Source: Deltaproteobacteria bacterium
GTDB lineage: Bacteria > Myxococcota > JADLHZ01
Assembly: GCA_020848545.1 (NCBI GenBank)
Contig: JADLHZ010000123.1
Span: forward strand, 20,992-84,991
Direction of reading: 5' to 3'
DNA length: 64,000 nt
The number at the start of each line of letters is the position of its first letter. Position 1 is the first letter of the stretch. Shown here one piece after another: positions 8,940 through 17,968 of the stretch. Position numbers and translations under genes: made by a program. Under the pieces are notes generated by a model that saw only the letters and a list, made by a program, of their open reading frames with translations, was not told the DNA's origin and ran no database searches.

Positions 8940-10049
8940 ATGTCGGCGAAGCGCGACTATTACGAAGTTCTGGCGGTCGCTAAAGACGCCGACGATAAGA
9001 CGATCAAGAGCGCGTACCGCAAGCTCGCGCTGCAGTTTCACCCGGACCGCAACCCGGGCGACGCGAGCGCCGAGGCGAAGTTCAAAGAAGCGGCCGAAGC
9101 GTACGAGGTCCTATCGAGCGCCGAGAAGCGCCAGATCTACGATCGCTACGGTCACGAGGGCCTGCGCGGCGCCGCCGGCGGTCCCGGCTTCTCCGGCGTC
9201 GAAGACATCTTCTCGAGCTTCGGCGACATCTTCGGCGATCTCTTCGGCATGGGCGGCCAAGGCGGCGGCCGTGGCCGGGGCCGCACCCGCGCGCGCCGCG
9301 GCGACGACATGCGCTACGATCTCAGCATCGGCTTTCGCGAGGCCGCATTCGGCCTCAAGAAGTCGATCGAGGTCACCACGCACTCGCCTTGCACGACCTG
9401 CGAAGGCAGCGGCGCCAAGCCTGGCACGAGCCGCGAGACCTGCAGGACCTGCGGCGGTCGCGGCGACGTCATGCACGGCCAAGGCATGTTCATCATCTCG
9501 ACGACGTGCCCCACCTGCCGCGGCGAAGGTTCACGCATCGCGAGCCCGTGCGAAAACTGCTCCGGCCGCGGCGTCACGCCGAACAAGTCGACGATCGAGG
9601 TCGACGTCCCGGCGGGCATCGCCGACGGCATGAGCCTGCGCTACGTGGGCAAGGGCGAAGCCGGCGCGCAGGGCGGCCCGGCGGGCGATCTCTACGTCGT
9701 CATCCGCGTCGAGGAAGACGAGGTCTTCGAACGGCGCGACGACGATCTCATCGTGCAAGTGGGCGTCAACATCGCGCAGGCGGCGCTCGGCGATCGCATC
9801 AAGGTGCCGACGCTCGCCGGCGAGCAAGAGATCGATCTGCCGGCCGGCACGCAGCCCGGCGATCACACGGTCCTGCGCCGCGAGGGGCTGCCGAGCTTGC
9901 GCGACGGCCGCCGCGGGAACTTGATCGTCGTCTTCCGCGTCGAGGTGCCGACCGAGATCTCGAGCGAGCAACGAGAGCTATTGAACAAGCTGAATGAGTC
10001 GCTCGGGAACAAGCCGGTGGCGAAGAAGAAGCGGGGCTTCTTCAAGTGA
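8940..10049 (+). CDS. dnaJ: Chaperone protein DnaJ
   Basis: 369 residues from ATG 8940 (AAGGAA 4 bases upstream; a GTG at 8928 would add four residues). Order of domains: J domain with HPD at 34-36; Gly/Phe-rich linker about 74-118; four CxxCxGxG zinc-finger repeats with Cys at 151, 154, 168, 171, 190, 193, 204 and 207; then the two C-terminal substrate-binding barrels. Length and order match type I DnaJ, the Hsp70 co-chaperone that stimulates DnaK ATPase. No dnaK or grpE is adjacent, and no CIRCE element is visible upstream. It ends three bases from the convergent PEGA gene. Confidence 0.96.
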   Translation: MSAKRDYYEVLAVAKDADDKTIKSAYRKLALQFHPDRNPGDASAEAKFKEAAEAYEVLSSAEKRQIYDRYGHEGLRGAAGGPGFSGVEDIFSSFGDIFGDLFGMGGQGGGRGRGRTRARRGDDMRYDLSIGFREAAFGLKKSIEVTTHSPCTTCEGSGAKPGTSRETCRTCGGRGDVMHGQGMFIISTTCPTCRGEGSRIASPCENCSGRGVTPNKSTIEVDVPAGIADGMSLRYVGKGEAGAQGGPAGDLYVVIRVEEDEVFERRDDDLIVQVGVNIAQAALGDRIKVPTLAGEQEIDLPAGTQPGDHTVLRREGLPSLRDGRRGNLIVVFRVEVPTEISSEQRELLNKLNESLGNKPVAKKKRGFFK

Positions 10050-10052
10050 GCC

Positions 10053-10403
10053 TCAACGCTTGCGCAGCTCGCCTTTGATCGTCGACGAGCGCGCGCCTTG
10101 GAAGATCACCGTCGCCGGTTCGTAGCCCGGCTTCGAGAGCACCGCCTTGTAGATCCCGTCCGGCAGATCGTTCGGCAGATCGAGCGGCGTCGTGCCACGT
10201 TCAGTGCCCTCGATCGTCACGGTCGCGCCCGCGGGGGACGACTCGAAGTGGACGATCTCCTTCGTCCCGCTCGAACTACCGAGAAAACGCGGTACGCCGA
10301 GCAGCGCCGCGCGCATCGCGTCTTCGTACGCTTCCCACAGCGTAGTCGATCCCTGCACGTCGGTGAAGACGAGGGTCACGTTGCCCGTGGGAGCGCCGGT
10401 CAT
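10053..10403 (-). CDS. Short protein: adenylate-cyclase N-terminal remnant joined to a PEGA domain
   Basis: 116 residues; the ATG shares one base with the deoC stop (TGATG), so it is coupled to it. Residues 9-33 (VTLVFTDVQGSTTLWE and on to DAMRAAL) match the start of class III adenylate/guanylate cyclase catalytic domains, including the first metal-binding Asp. The remaining 150 or so cyclase residues are absent. Residues about 50-113 form a PEGA domain (SSPAGATVTIEGTERGTTPL, then GIYKAVLSKPGYEP). A remnant left by an internal deletion is the simplest reading; a functional small protein is possible because the frame is clean and coupled. Confidence 0.72.
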   Translation of the reverse strand: MTGAPTGNVTLVFTDVQGSTTLWEAYEDAMRAALLGVPRFLGSSSGTKEIVHFESSPAGATVTIEGTERGTTPLDLPNDLPDGIYKAVLSKPGYEPATVIFQGARSSTIKGELRKR

Positions 10404-11305
10404 CAGTACTTGCCGGCGCTCGCGGGCTTCGAGCCCGTGACGATGCCGACGCTCGCCGACGCGCCGATACGGGTGGCGCCGGCGCCGAGCATCTTCTTCG
10501 CGTCCTCTGTCGTGCGGACGCCGCCGGAGGCTTTGACGCCCATGTCGGGTCCGACGATGCGGCGCATGAGGGCGATGTCCTCGGCCGTGGCGCCGCCTGG
10601 GCCGAAGCCGGTCGAGGTCTTCACGTAGGCGGCGCCCGCCACCTTCGACAGCGTGCAGCCGATCACCTTCTCGTCGTAGCTCAGGCCGCCGGTCTCCAAG
10701 ATCACCTTGACCGGGAAGTCGCCCGCTGCGCCGACGACCGCGCAAATATCGTTCAACACCGTCGCGTAGTCCTTCGACTTCATCGCGCCGATGTTCATCA
10801 CCATGTCGATCTCGCGCGCGCCGTTTCGGATCGCTTCCTTCGTCTCGAACGCCTTGGCGTGCGGCGTGCCGGCGCCGAGCGGGAAGCCGACGACCGCGAT
10901 CGGCTTGACGCTCGATCCGTGCAGCTCTGCAGCGACGAAACGAATGTTCGACGCGTTCACGCACACGGTGGCGAAACCGTATTTCTTCGCTTCCGCGCAC
11001 GCCTTCGCGAGATCGTCTTTGGTCGCTTCGGGCTTCAGCAGCGTGTGATCGATGAACGGCGCGATGTCTGCCGGCGGCGCGTCGTTGCCCGCGAGCTGGG
11101 CAATACGATCGAGGCCCGCTTCGCGCAGTTGACGCACGTCATCCGGGCGCTTCGTCGCGCAGCCGCCACACGTGCTGCAGGTGGCGCCCGAGACGGTCTT
11201 TCCTGGCTCCTCGGCGCTGCACGGACCGCGCGCCTGCGGACCGCCTTGGGCCACCGTCGCCAGGACGCGGCGGGTGATTTCGCTGATCAGTTGCTCGGTG
11301 CTCAT
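10403..11305 (-). CDS. deoC: Deoxyribose-phosphate aldolase with an N-terminal extension
   Basis: 300 residues. Residues about 80-295 are a complete class I DERA: Schiff-base Lys229 in YVKTSTGF, Lys258 in VKASGG, and the acidic residue in DMVMNIG. It splits 2-deoxyribose-5-phosphate into glyceraldehyde-3-phosphate and acetaldehyde. The first 80 residues are extra: an amphipathic helix ([16 protein letters not shown], 4-19), then a Gly/Pro linker with four Cys (29, 43, 46, 49). The helix resembles cargo-targeting peptides of bacterial microcompartments, and DERA is a cargo in the Haliangium microcompartment locus. No shell gene is present here. Confidence 0.93.
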   Translation of the reverse strand: MSTEQLISEITRRVLATVAQGGPQARGPCSAEEPGKTVSGATCSTCGGCATKRPDDVRQLREAGLDRIAQLAGNDAPPADIAPFIDHTLLKPEATKDDLAKACAEAKKYGFATVCVNASNIRFVAAELHGSSVKPIAVVGFPLGAGTPHAKAFETKEAIRNGAREIDMVMNIGAMKSKDYATVLNDICAVVGAAGDFPVKVILETGGLSYDEKVIGCTLSKVAGAAYVKTSTGFGPGGATAEDIALMRRIVGPDMGVKASGGVRTTEDAKKMLGAGATRIGASASVGIVTGSKPASAGKY

Positions 11306-11341
11306 TCGGTCGGCCGCATAACAGAGGGCCGGTGCCGAGGT

Positions 11342-13411
11342 CTACTTCACCACGGCGCTCATCTTGAACTGCGGCGGGCTCGTCGTATTCGTCCGCAAGG
11401 AGTCATAAGCGTTGTAGCCGAGGTTCGTCAGCGTGGTGCCGGCCGGCGGATTCGAGCCAGCCGCCGGCGGCACCGGCGCGATCGCGTCGAACGCGACGCC
11501 CTGGCCCGCCGGGTTGCCGAAGAAGCTGAGCTTGAAGCCGCTGACCGGCATGCCCTGGGCGGGAAACGTTCCCGCTGGAAACGTGTGCGGCGTGAACATG
11601 GGCCCGGGCGCCAGCTTGTCCACCGACTGTTGGTTGAGCGGCACCAAGAAGATCGTCGCCAACGCCCCGAGCGGCGCAGCCGTGAAGACGCAGCGCGACG
11701 GCGCCGGCGTTCCCGTCGCGGGCGTGAGGGCGGCGATGATCACGTGCTCCTTCAGGCCGGTGAACGTATTCGCCGCGAGATCGCGAAAGATGGTCAGCTC
11801 GTTTTGATTCTCGGTGAGCGTGGTCGCGAACCAGGCGTCGAACTGCTGAAACGACTGCACCCGGCAGCCGAGATCGCCGCGCACCGTGAACATGCGCGCG
11901 CCAAAGGCCCGCGTCGGGACGCCAGCGCCGTTGATCGGGTGCACGGTGAGGATGAACTGCATCGTCGCGCGATCGGCGGCGATGGCGCCCGTCGGCACCG
12001 CGAGCTGCCCGAGCCGCAGAGGCATCGGCGACACACCAGCCCCGGAGAGCACCGGCATGCGCAGCGTCCCGGTCTGCGTCGCGAACGGCTGCCAGATGCC
12101 ACCGCTCGCCTTCTCGGTGCCCTTCAGCGTGCGGTCGATCGCCGGCGTCACCCTCAGCACCACTTCATTGTTGTAGTCGAAGTCGACGCTGCCATCGGCG
12201 TGCCGCGCAACGATCGTGACGTTCATGTCGGTCGTGTTGTCGAAGTTCGGCTCCTCGCTGAGCGCGCCGAGATCGCCCGTCATGTTTTGCCGCGCAGGGC
12301 TGGCCGACGGCGGCGAAATATACACAGAGAAGCGCGGCGGTTGCGCCGACCCCGGAGGCGTCACTTGCGTGCCGTCGCTTCCGGGCGGTGCCGTCGTGTT
12401 GTCGCCGGGCACCGTCGTGCCCCCAGGTCCGGTGCCGCCCGCGGTGCCACCCGTGCCGCCACCGGCGACGACCAGATCGCGCACCTTCACGAGCGTGCCG
12501 GTCGCGACCGAGACCTTGCCTTTGTCCACGTGCACCGCGACCGGCGGGTTGACCGCGAAGAGCTTGCCGGCGAACTGCGCGAAGCAGCTCAGTTGATAGT
12601 CACCTACGGGAAGCACGAGCACGCTCGCCGGGCCGAGCTGACTCGCCTGCGTGATGCTGCCGACCCGGATCTTCGCCACCATGTCGACCGGAAAGCCGTC
12701 TCGCGGAGCCTGCGCGTGCGCCACGGCGAGACACGAGAGATCGTCTGGCACCTTGGCGATCGGCTGGTTGTTCGCGTCGACGAGGCCGACGAGCGACGGC
12801 TTCAAGATCTGCGGCACGACGACGCCGGCCGGATACATCTTGAACCTCACCGTCTGCTCGGCGCCCGCTTGCAACGCCACGTTCACGGCCGCCGCCACGT
12901 AATTCGGGATCGGCGCTTTGTCTGCCGCCGCCGGTGCGCCGAAGCCGTAGAGAAAGAGCGATTGGTGCGGGCCCGACGGGACGTCGACGCTGAAGGTGCT
13001 CGTGCCGTCGTCGAGCGCGACTTCGGTGTAGAACACGGGCGGCGGCGGCGGTTGGCCGGCGGCGTTCGGCTCGGTCTCGGGAACAGCGACGGCGCCGGTC
13101 TGCGGGCCGCTCGGGGCATCGGCGCCGCGCGCGCCGGTGTTCATCGGCGGCTTCGGATCGCCGATCGTCACGCTGCCCGCACCCGGCGGTGGCGGCGCGC
13201 TCGTGCTGATCGTCTCGCCGGCGTCGGACGCGGCGCGATCCTCTTGCGCTGCAGCGTCTGCCAGCGGCGCCGTGAGGACGAGCAGGCCGAGGGAGCTCAC
13301 CGGCACTTGCATCTGGGCGAACTGTCCGACGTCGACAGTGATCTTCGTCGGCGCTTGGCGCTCGGTGCAGGCGAGGAGAAAGAAGAGCGGGGCGAATTTG
13401 AAGTGGCGCAT
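11342..13411 (-). CDS. Large lipoprotein of unknown function
   Basis: 689 residues. The N-terminus MRHFKFAPLFFLLAC is a lipoprotein signal with Cys15. A Pro/Gly-rich low-complexity stretch lies at about 70-130, and a second Gly/Thr/Pro-rich linker (GGTGGTAGGTGPGG and on) at about 313-350. These separate beta-rich segments. No catalytic motif is seen. It is the third gene of a leftward operon after the TPR-barrel protein and the FecR-domain protein, so it may be part of an envelope-spanning structure. Spacing to the FecR gene is 21 bases. Confidence 0.75.
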   Translation of the reverse strand: MRHFKFAPLFFLLACTERQAPTKITVDVGQFAQMQVPVSSLGLLVLTAPLADAAAQEDRAASDAGETISTSAPPPPGAGSVTIGDPKPPMNTGARGADAPSGPQTGAVAVPETEPNAAGQPPPPPVFYTEVALDDGTSTFSVDVPSGPHQSLFLYGFGAPAAADKAPIPNYVAAAVNVALQAGAEQTVRFKMYPAGVVVPQILKPSLVGLVDANNQPIAKVPDDLSCLAVAHAQAPRDGFPVDMVAKIRVGSITQASQLGPASVLVLPVGDYQLSCFAQFAGKLFAVNPPVAVHVDKGKVSVATGTLVKVRDLVVAGGGTGGTAGGTGPGGTTVPGDNTTAPPGSDGTQVTPPGSAQPPRFSVYISPPSASPARQNMTGDLGALSEEPNFDNTTDMNVTIVARHADGSVDFDYNNEVVLRVTPAIDRTLKGTEKASGGIWQPFATQTGTLRMPVLSGAGVSPMPLRLGQLAVPTGAIAADRATMQFILTVHPINGAGVPTRAFGARMFTVRGDLGCRVQSFQQFDAWFATTLTENQNELTIFRDLAANTFTGLKEHVIIAALTPATGTPAPSRCVFTAAPLGALATIFLVPLNQQSVDKLAPGPMFTPHTFPAGTFPAQGMPVSGFKLSFFGNPAGQGVAFDAIAPVPPAAGSNPPAGTTLTNLGYNAYDSLRTNTTSPPQFKMSAVVK

Positions 13412-13432
13412 CGCTGGCCCCCGGTTGCCGCG

Positions 13433-14353
13433 CTACTCGCGGACTTCGATGATCGCTTTGAGGCGCGTCGCCGCAGCGCGATCGTTCGCTTTCTGAAACA
13501 CGTCGCTGCCGCGCTGGCGCTGCTCGATGACGTCTTGAGCGCCGCCGACGCGCGGCTTGTGATCACGGCTTTGCCCCGCGCCAGGGCCTTGGTTGTCACG
13601 CGGCGCGCCGCCGCCAGCGTTGCCCTTCGCCATGCGGTCGCGCGCGTTCGCCGCCGCTTTGTCGACCTTGTCGCCGATCGCCTTGCCGCCGTCGGCCGCG
13701 CGATCGTTGCGCCTGTCACCGCCGCCGCCGCCGCCGCTGCCGCGCGCTTGGTCGAGCAGCATCGCGGTTTGGCTCACGCCGAGATCGCGCACGGCGCGAA
13801 AGCCGTTGAGCCCGACGATCGCCGCCTTGCCGGCGCCGATGAGCCGCTGCTCGCCGCCCGCCTTCACGTTCACGCTGCCTTCGCCGACTTGGATCTCGCA
13901 GTCGCTGTCCGGCGATTGCATGAGCACGCCGAAGTTCGTGCCGCGCACACCGGCGACGGCGCTCGACGTCTGCACTTCGAAGCTGCTGTCGGACGAGAGG
14001 AGCTTCGACACGCTCGCCCACAAGCGGCCAACGACGAGCTTCACCGAGATGGTCTTCTTCTCGGCGCTCGCGTCGGAGCGGAGCTGCGCCATCTGCGCCT
14101 TCGAGTTCGCGCCGAGGCGAATCAGAGAGCGATCGTAGAGCCGCACGCGCGCTTGGCTCGAATCTTCGGTGATGACGGCGTCGGTCTCACGCACCTCGGT
14201 GCCGAGCGCCGCGGTGACGACCTCGCCGCTGCCGCGCTGCACTTTGACGACGCCTTGGATGTACACGATGACGGAGGGGGTCTGGGGGAGCTCGTCGGCG
14301 AACGCAGGGAGGGCGACGGCGAGCATGAGGAAGAGCGGTGCGATGAACTTCAT
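13433..14353 (-). CDS. FecR-domain periplasmic protein
   Basis: 306 residues from ATG 14353 (GGAGG about 10 bases upstream; an earlier ATG at 14383 is less likely). Signal peptide MKFIAPLFLMLAVALPAFA, then a FecR domain: VIVYIQGVVKVQRG, TEVRETDAVITEDSS, LIRLGANSKA, and the diagnostic SAVAGVRGTNFGV around 125. After about 205 the chain becomes Gly-, Asp- and Arg-rich and looks disordered. Free FecR domains of this kind often accompany TPR or beta-barrel proteins rather than sigma factors, and here it follows a TPR-barrel protein; there is no sigma/anti-sigma partner. Confidence 0.85.
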   Translation of the reverse strand: MKFIAPLFLMLAVALPAFADELPQTPSVIVYIQGVVKVQRGSGEVVTAALGTEVRETDAVITEDSSQARVRLYDRSLIRLGANSKAQMAQLRSDASAEKKTISVKLVVGRLWASVSKLLSSDSSFEVQTSSAVAGVRGTNFGVLMQSPDSDCEIQVGEGSVNVKAGGEQRLIGAGKAAIVGLNGFRAVRDLGVSQTAMLLDQARGSGGGGGGDRRNDRAADGGKAIGDKVDKAAANARDRMAKGNAGGGAPRDNQGPGAGQSRDHKPRVGGAQDVIEQRQRGSDVFQKANDRAAATRLKAIIEVRE

Positions 14354-14427
14354 AGGCGGACGGCCTCCATCCTGAATGATCACTCTAACCCGCTACGCGG
14401 CCGAAGGTTGTGATCCACGATACGTGA

Positions 14428-16098
14428 TCAATATTGCCCGATCAGCGTCAGACCCACCACGTGGCGGCGGTAGGTATAGAGATCATAAGGAGTTCGGTCG
14501 CCGTTTTGGAAGGCATCGTTGTGCGTGTAGGTGTAGCTCGCCTGGATGCCGAAATAACGCACGATGTTGTAGCGCACGTTGAGCGCCACCTCGTAGCGTT
14601 GCTCGGCGCGGATCGGCGTTGCTTGGCTGTAGAAGCGGAAGTTCAAGCTGCCCACCGCGCCGATGCTCAAGAGCTCCTTGTAGCGAAAGCGCAGGATCGC
14701 CGACGCACGCGCGCCGTGCAGCCGAAAGTTCTTACCGGTCGTGTGCTCGTTGTCATAGGCAGCGCTGGCGCTCGCGTCGAACCACCAGAACGGCACGCTA
14801 TAATAGAGGCCGCCTGAGTAGATCATGCCGTCGCGATCGTTGGCGGTCGTCGGCGGGCTCAAGCGCGGGTCGATGAACGAGCGGAACTCGACGTTGCCCA
14901 CGAGATAGAGGGAGTGGCGCGGCCAAAAGCTGACGCCGACGAAGGGCGCGCCGCCGATCGACTCGATGAGGTGCGTGCGAAACGCCGCCGTCCAGGTGCC
15001 GCGGTAGTTGGCGTCGACGCCGAATTCGAGCTTCACCTTGTCGCCGAAGCCGCTGAAGAAGCCGACGCGCGCCGCCGGCCCGCCGAAGTCGAACCCGCGG
15101 AGGCTCGCCCGATCGTGGTTCGCGTTCAGGAACTCGCCTTCGATCTCGAGCGTGAACTTCTCCGAGGCGACGGGTCGAAAGGTGGCGCGCAGGTTTTCGA
15201 CGAAACGAAAGCCCGAGCGTGGCTCCGGCAAGAGCTGCGCTTGCACGTCGGGATCGTTCGGATCCGGCGCGTTTTGCAGGACGGTCGAGTTCAAGCCCGC
15301 CGCGCTGGCCGCGCCGATCGACACGTTCGTGTCGTACTCCGTCGCAAAGTCCAAGCGCACGTTGAACCACGGCATGTAGCGATCGGCCCCGGCGCTGCTT
15401 TCGCCGCCGCTCGTCGCGAGCCCCGCCAACGGCTGCAGCTTCGCCTTCAGCTCCGGCGTCGGCGCGATGGGCAGCGCTTCTTTGGCGTAGCTGCCGGCCT
15501 GCGGATCGTCGAGCTGCGCCGCCACGATCGCGTGGTAGGCCGCCGCATAGGCCGCGGTGACGTCGTCTCCTTTTCGTGCCGCGTCGAAGCGCGCCTTGGC
15601 CGTTGGATAGTCGTCGCTTTCGAGCGCGATGAGGCCGAGGTAGTGCGCGGCGCGCAGATCGATCGGGTTCTTTTCCAGATAGCCTTCGAAGGCCATCTTC
15701 GCTTCGGTCGCGCGCTTCATCGTGTAGAGCAAGAGCGCGCGTTCGTAAGGCGCGAGCGGGTGCGCGGGGTTCAACTGCACGGCGCGGTTCAGGTGCTGCA
15801 GCGCGAGGTCTTGATTGTTCTGCGCCTCTTCGAAGCGCGCCGAGGCGAACCAAACATCGGCGTCGTCCGGCACGAGCTCGCGCGCATAAGCGTAGAGGTT
15901 CCGCGCGGCTTTGACGTCTTCCGTTTGCTCGGCCTCGGCGATGGCGATGTCAGCCTCGACCGAGCGCTCGAACGCCTCCTTGCCTTCGGCGGCATGGAGC
16001 ACGCCTGGGGTGACAATGATGGCGAGCGCGAAAGCGAAAATCCCTCTATCGAAAGCCCGCTTGCGTTTGCTAAGCCCCTCGCATCGCTGGTCGCACAT
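14428..16098 (-). CDS. TPR protein with C-terminal outer-membrane beta-barrel
   Basis: 556 residues from ATG 16098 (an in-frame ATG at 16158 would overlap the divergent gene). Signal peptide: KRKRAFDRG, a hydrophobic stretch and VLHA. Residues about 30-210 hold TPR repeats (for example ADVWFASARFEEAQNNQDLALQ). From about 235 to the end, alternating aromatic strands end in an aromatic residue (LIGQY), typical of an outer-membrane barrel. It fits the TPR plus surface-lipoprotein assembly/barrel pattern seen with FecR partners. First gene of the leftward operon. Its start is only two bases from the divergent start at 16101. Confidence 0.82.
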   Translation of the reverse strand: MCDQRCEGLSKRKRAFDRGIFAFALAIIVTPGVLHAAEGKEAFERSVEADIAIAEAEQTEDVKAARNLYAYARELVPDDADVWFASARFEEAQNNQDLALQHLNRAVQLNPAHPLAPYERALLLYTMKRATEAKMAFEGYLEKNPIDLRAAHYLGLIALESDDYPTAKARFDAARKGDDVTAAYAAAYHAIVAAQLDDPQAGSYAKEALPIAPTPELKAKLQPLAGLATSGGESSAGADRYMPWFNVRLDFATEYDTNVSIGAASAAGLNSTVLQNAPDPNDPDVQAQLLPEPRSGFRFVENLRATFRPVASEKFTLEIEGEFLNANHDRASLRGFDFGGPAARVGFFSGFGDKVKLEFGVDANYRGTWTAAFRTHLIESIGGAPFVGVSFWPRHSLYLVGNVEFRSFIDPRLSPPTTANDRDGMIYSGGLYYSVPFWWFDASASAAYDNEHTTGKNFRLHGARASAILRFRYKELLSIGAVGSLNFRFYSQATPIRAEQRYEVALNVRYNIVRYFGIQASYTYTHNDAFQNGDRTPYDLYTYRRHVVGLTLIGQY

Positions 16099-16100
16099 GA

Positions 16101-17219
16101 GTGCCTTGGGGATACCGTAGATTGCTGGACGTTCCAAACTTTCGTCGGGCGCGCGCATACCTTTGCCTACCCGTGGCGGTCGTACTCGTCGCGGCGGCGG
16201 CGGGCAGTGTCTCGGCCTACGACAAGAGCGAGGGCGAAGCCTTTCACGACGCGTACTGGCGCTGCGAGCGCTTGGCGAAGGCGAAGGACGACCCCAAGCG
16301 CTTCAGTGCAGCCCGGGCATGCGTCTTTCCGCTGATCGACCAAGCCAAGAAGAAGAAGACCAAGGCCGAGCTCGCGTATCGGGCGTGCGAGTGGCTCGAG
16401 AAGGCCGCCGATGAGGATGTCGTGAAGCTCGGCGAAGCGCGCGCGGCGTTCCTGCAAGTCGGCGTCACTTACGTTGGCGAAGAGATGGCGGCGCGGGCGC
16501 GCTTTCGGGCGGCGCGGCTCTTGGAAGATGCGCTCGGTGATCCTGCGCGCGCCGACGCCGAGTACCGCGCGATCATCCGCGACGCGCCGAACGCGATCGC
16601 CGCGTTGAACGCCCTCGTGCACGTCGAGCAGGCGCTGCCATCGAACGACGCTCGCGTGCAGCTCTACGAACGCGAGCTCACCGCGCGGCCGCACACCGCG
16701 CTCGCTCCGGTGCTGCTCACGCGCATGGGCCACGCGGCGCTCGCGTCGCCGCAGCTCGCCGCGCGCGCGGTGAAGGTGTTCGACGTGCTCTCACGGCAGG
16801 ATTCGGCGAAGAGCGACGACGCCTTGTACTTTGGCGCCAAAGCCCGGGTGATGACCGGCGACTACCCGGGCGCCATCGCCGCGCTCGAAAAGCTCTGCGC
16901 CACGAAGGAGACGACGCCGATCCCGAAGCAGCTTTTGCCGGGCGACCTGCACTCGAGCCGCATGGACGACGCGCGCTTCTTGCTCGGCGAGATCATGCGC
17001 GACAGCCTGGGCGACGATCGCCGCGCCGAGCATCACTTCCGTTTGCTCGTCGAGGAGTCGCCCGCGAGCCGCCTCGTCGACGACGCGCTGCAGGCCGTCG
17101 CGGCGATGCACCTCGTGCGTGGCGATCGCAAGGCGGCTGCGGGCGTTTACAAGGAGCTCTTGAAGCTGCGGCCGAACTCGCGCTTCAAGAAGGCCGCCGC
17201 GGAGCTCGGTGTCTTGTGA
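16101..17219 (+). CDS. Secreted TPR-repeat protein, first gene of the Mla-type operon
   Basis: 372 residues from GTG 16101; TTG 16122 is an alternative, and a later GTG (16173) would remove the basic residues of the signal. Signal peptide: RRARAYLCLPVAVVLVAAAA, cleavage after SVSA. The rest is helical repeats of about 34 residues with TPR spacing (YRAIIRDAPNAIAALNALVHVEQ; HHFRLLVEESPASRLVDDAL). Periplasmic or lipid-facing scaffold role inferred. Its stop overlaps the GTG of the first ATPase, so it is part of the transporter operon and a candidate periplasmic partner in place of MlaC/MlaD, which are absent. Confidence 0.8.
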   Translation: MPWGYRRLLDVPNFRRARAYLCLPVAVVLVAAAAGSVSAYDKSEGEAFHDAYWRCERLAKAKDDPKRFSAARACVFPLIDQAKKKKTKAELAYRACEWLEKAADEDVVKLGEARAAFLQVGVTYVGEEMAARARFRAARLLEDALGDPARADAEYRAIIRDAPNAIAALNALVHVEQALPSNDARVQLYERELTARPHTALAPVLLTRMGHAALASPQLAARAVKVFDVLSRQDSAKSDDALYFGAKARVMTGDYPGAIAALEKLCATKETTPIPKQLLPGDLHSSRMDDARFLLGEIMRDSLGDDRRAEHHFRLLVEESPASRLVDDALQAVAAMHLVRGDRKAAAGVYKELLKLRPNSRFKKAAAELGVL

Positions 17220-17968
17220 CCTTGGCGGCGACCAACCTCGGCTTCGGCTTCGGCCGCCGCGCGCTGTTTTCGCGGCTCGCGCTGAGCATCGCGCCCGGCG
17301 AGATCGTCGGGCTCATCGGGCCACCCGAGGCAGGAAAGAGCGTGCTCTTGAAGCTGCTCTCCGGCTTGCTCGATCCGAGCGCCGGTGAGGTCACGCTCGA
17401 CGGCCAGTCGTTCGCCGGCAAGAGCGAGGCCGAACGTTATCCCCTCCGCCGCCACATCGGCATGCTCTTTCAGAACACCGCGCTCTTCGACTCGCTCACG
17501 ATCTACGACAACGTCGCGTTCCCGCTGCGCGCGCTAGTCCGCATGGGCGACGCGATCGATGAGGGCGCGATCGATCGCCGCGTGAAGGAAGCGTTGGCAT
17601 CCGTCGGCCTGATCGATTCGGCGCACCAGTTTCCGCACGAGCTCTCGGGCGGCATGAAGAAGCGCGCCGGCCTCGCCCGCGCCACGGTGACGAAGCCGCG
17701 CTACTGCTTTTACGACGAGCCCACGGCCGGCCTCGATCCCGTGACGTCGGCGAAGATCTACGCGCTGATCCGCGCGCACATCGAGCGCGACGGCGCCGGC
17801 GCGCTCATCATCTCGAACGAGCTCGACACGCTGCTCCCTGCCTGCCATCGCGTGCTCATGCTCTACGACGGGGCCCTCGTTTTCTCGGGAACGCCGGCCG
17901 AGCTCGAGCGCGCGAGCCATCCAGCCGTGCGCCAGTTCGCCACCGGCGCCAACGAAGGACCGTTATGA
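17216..17968 (+). CDS. Mla-type ABC transporter ATPase 1 (MlaF-like, switch His missing)
   Basis: 250 residues, GTG coupled to the TPR gene. ABC ATPase of the MlaF/Mkl group: Walker A GPPEAGKS (35-42), Q-loop Gln86 in MLFQNTALF, signature LSGGM (143-147), Walker B YCFYDEP with Asp167 and Glu168, and D-loop AGLDP. The switch (H-loop) position, SHD in relatives, reads S-N-E at 200-202: the catalytic His is Asn201, coded by AAC. A lone homodimer would therefore be impaired. The second ATPase of the operon has the His but a damaged signature, so the pair probably works as a heterodimer. Drives lipid transport by the two MlaE permeases. Confidence 0.93.
   Translation: MTLAATNLGFGFGRRALFSRLALSIAPGEIVGLIGPPEAGKSVLLKLLSGLLDPSAGEVTLDGQSFAGKSEAERYPLRRHIGMLFQNTALFDSLTIYDNVAFPLRALVRMGDAIDEGAIDRRVKEALASVGLIDSAHQFPHELSGGMKKRAGLARATVTKPRYCFYDEPTAGLDPVTSAKIYALIRAHIERDGAGALIISNELDTLLPACHRVLMLYDGALVFSGTPAELERASHPAVRQFATGANEGPL

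Noticed and set aside
10859..14413. A 1184-residue open frame on the plus strand
   Set aside because: It is antisense to deoC, the lipoprotein and the FecR genes; its translation is mostly Arg, His and Ala, the usual shadow of high-GC coding sequence.
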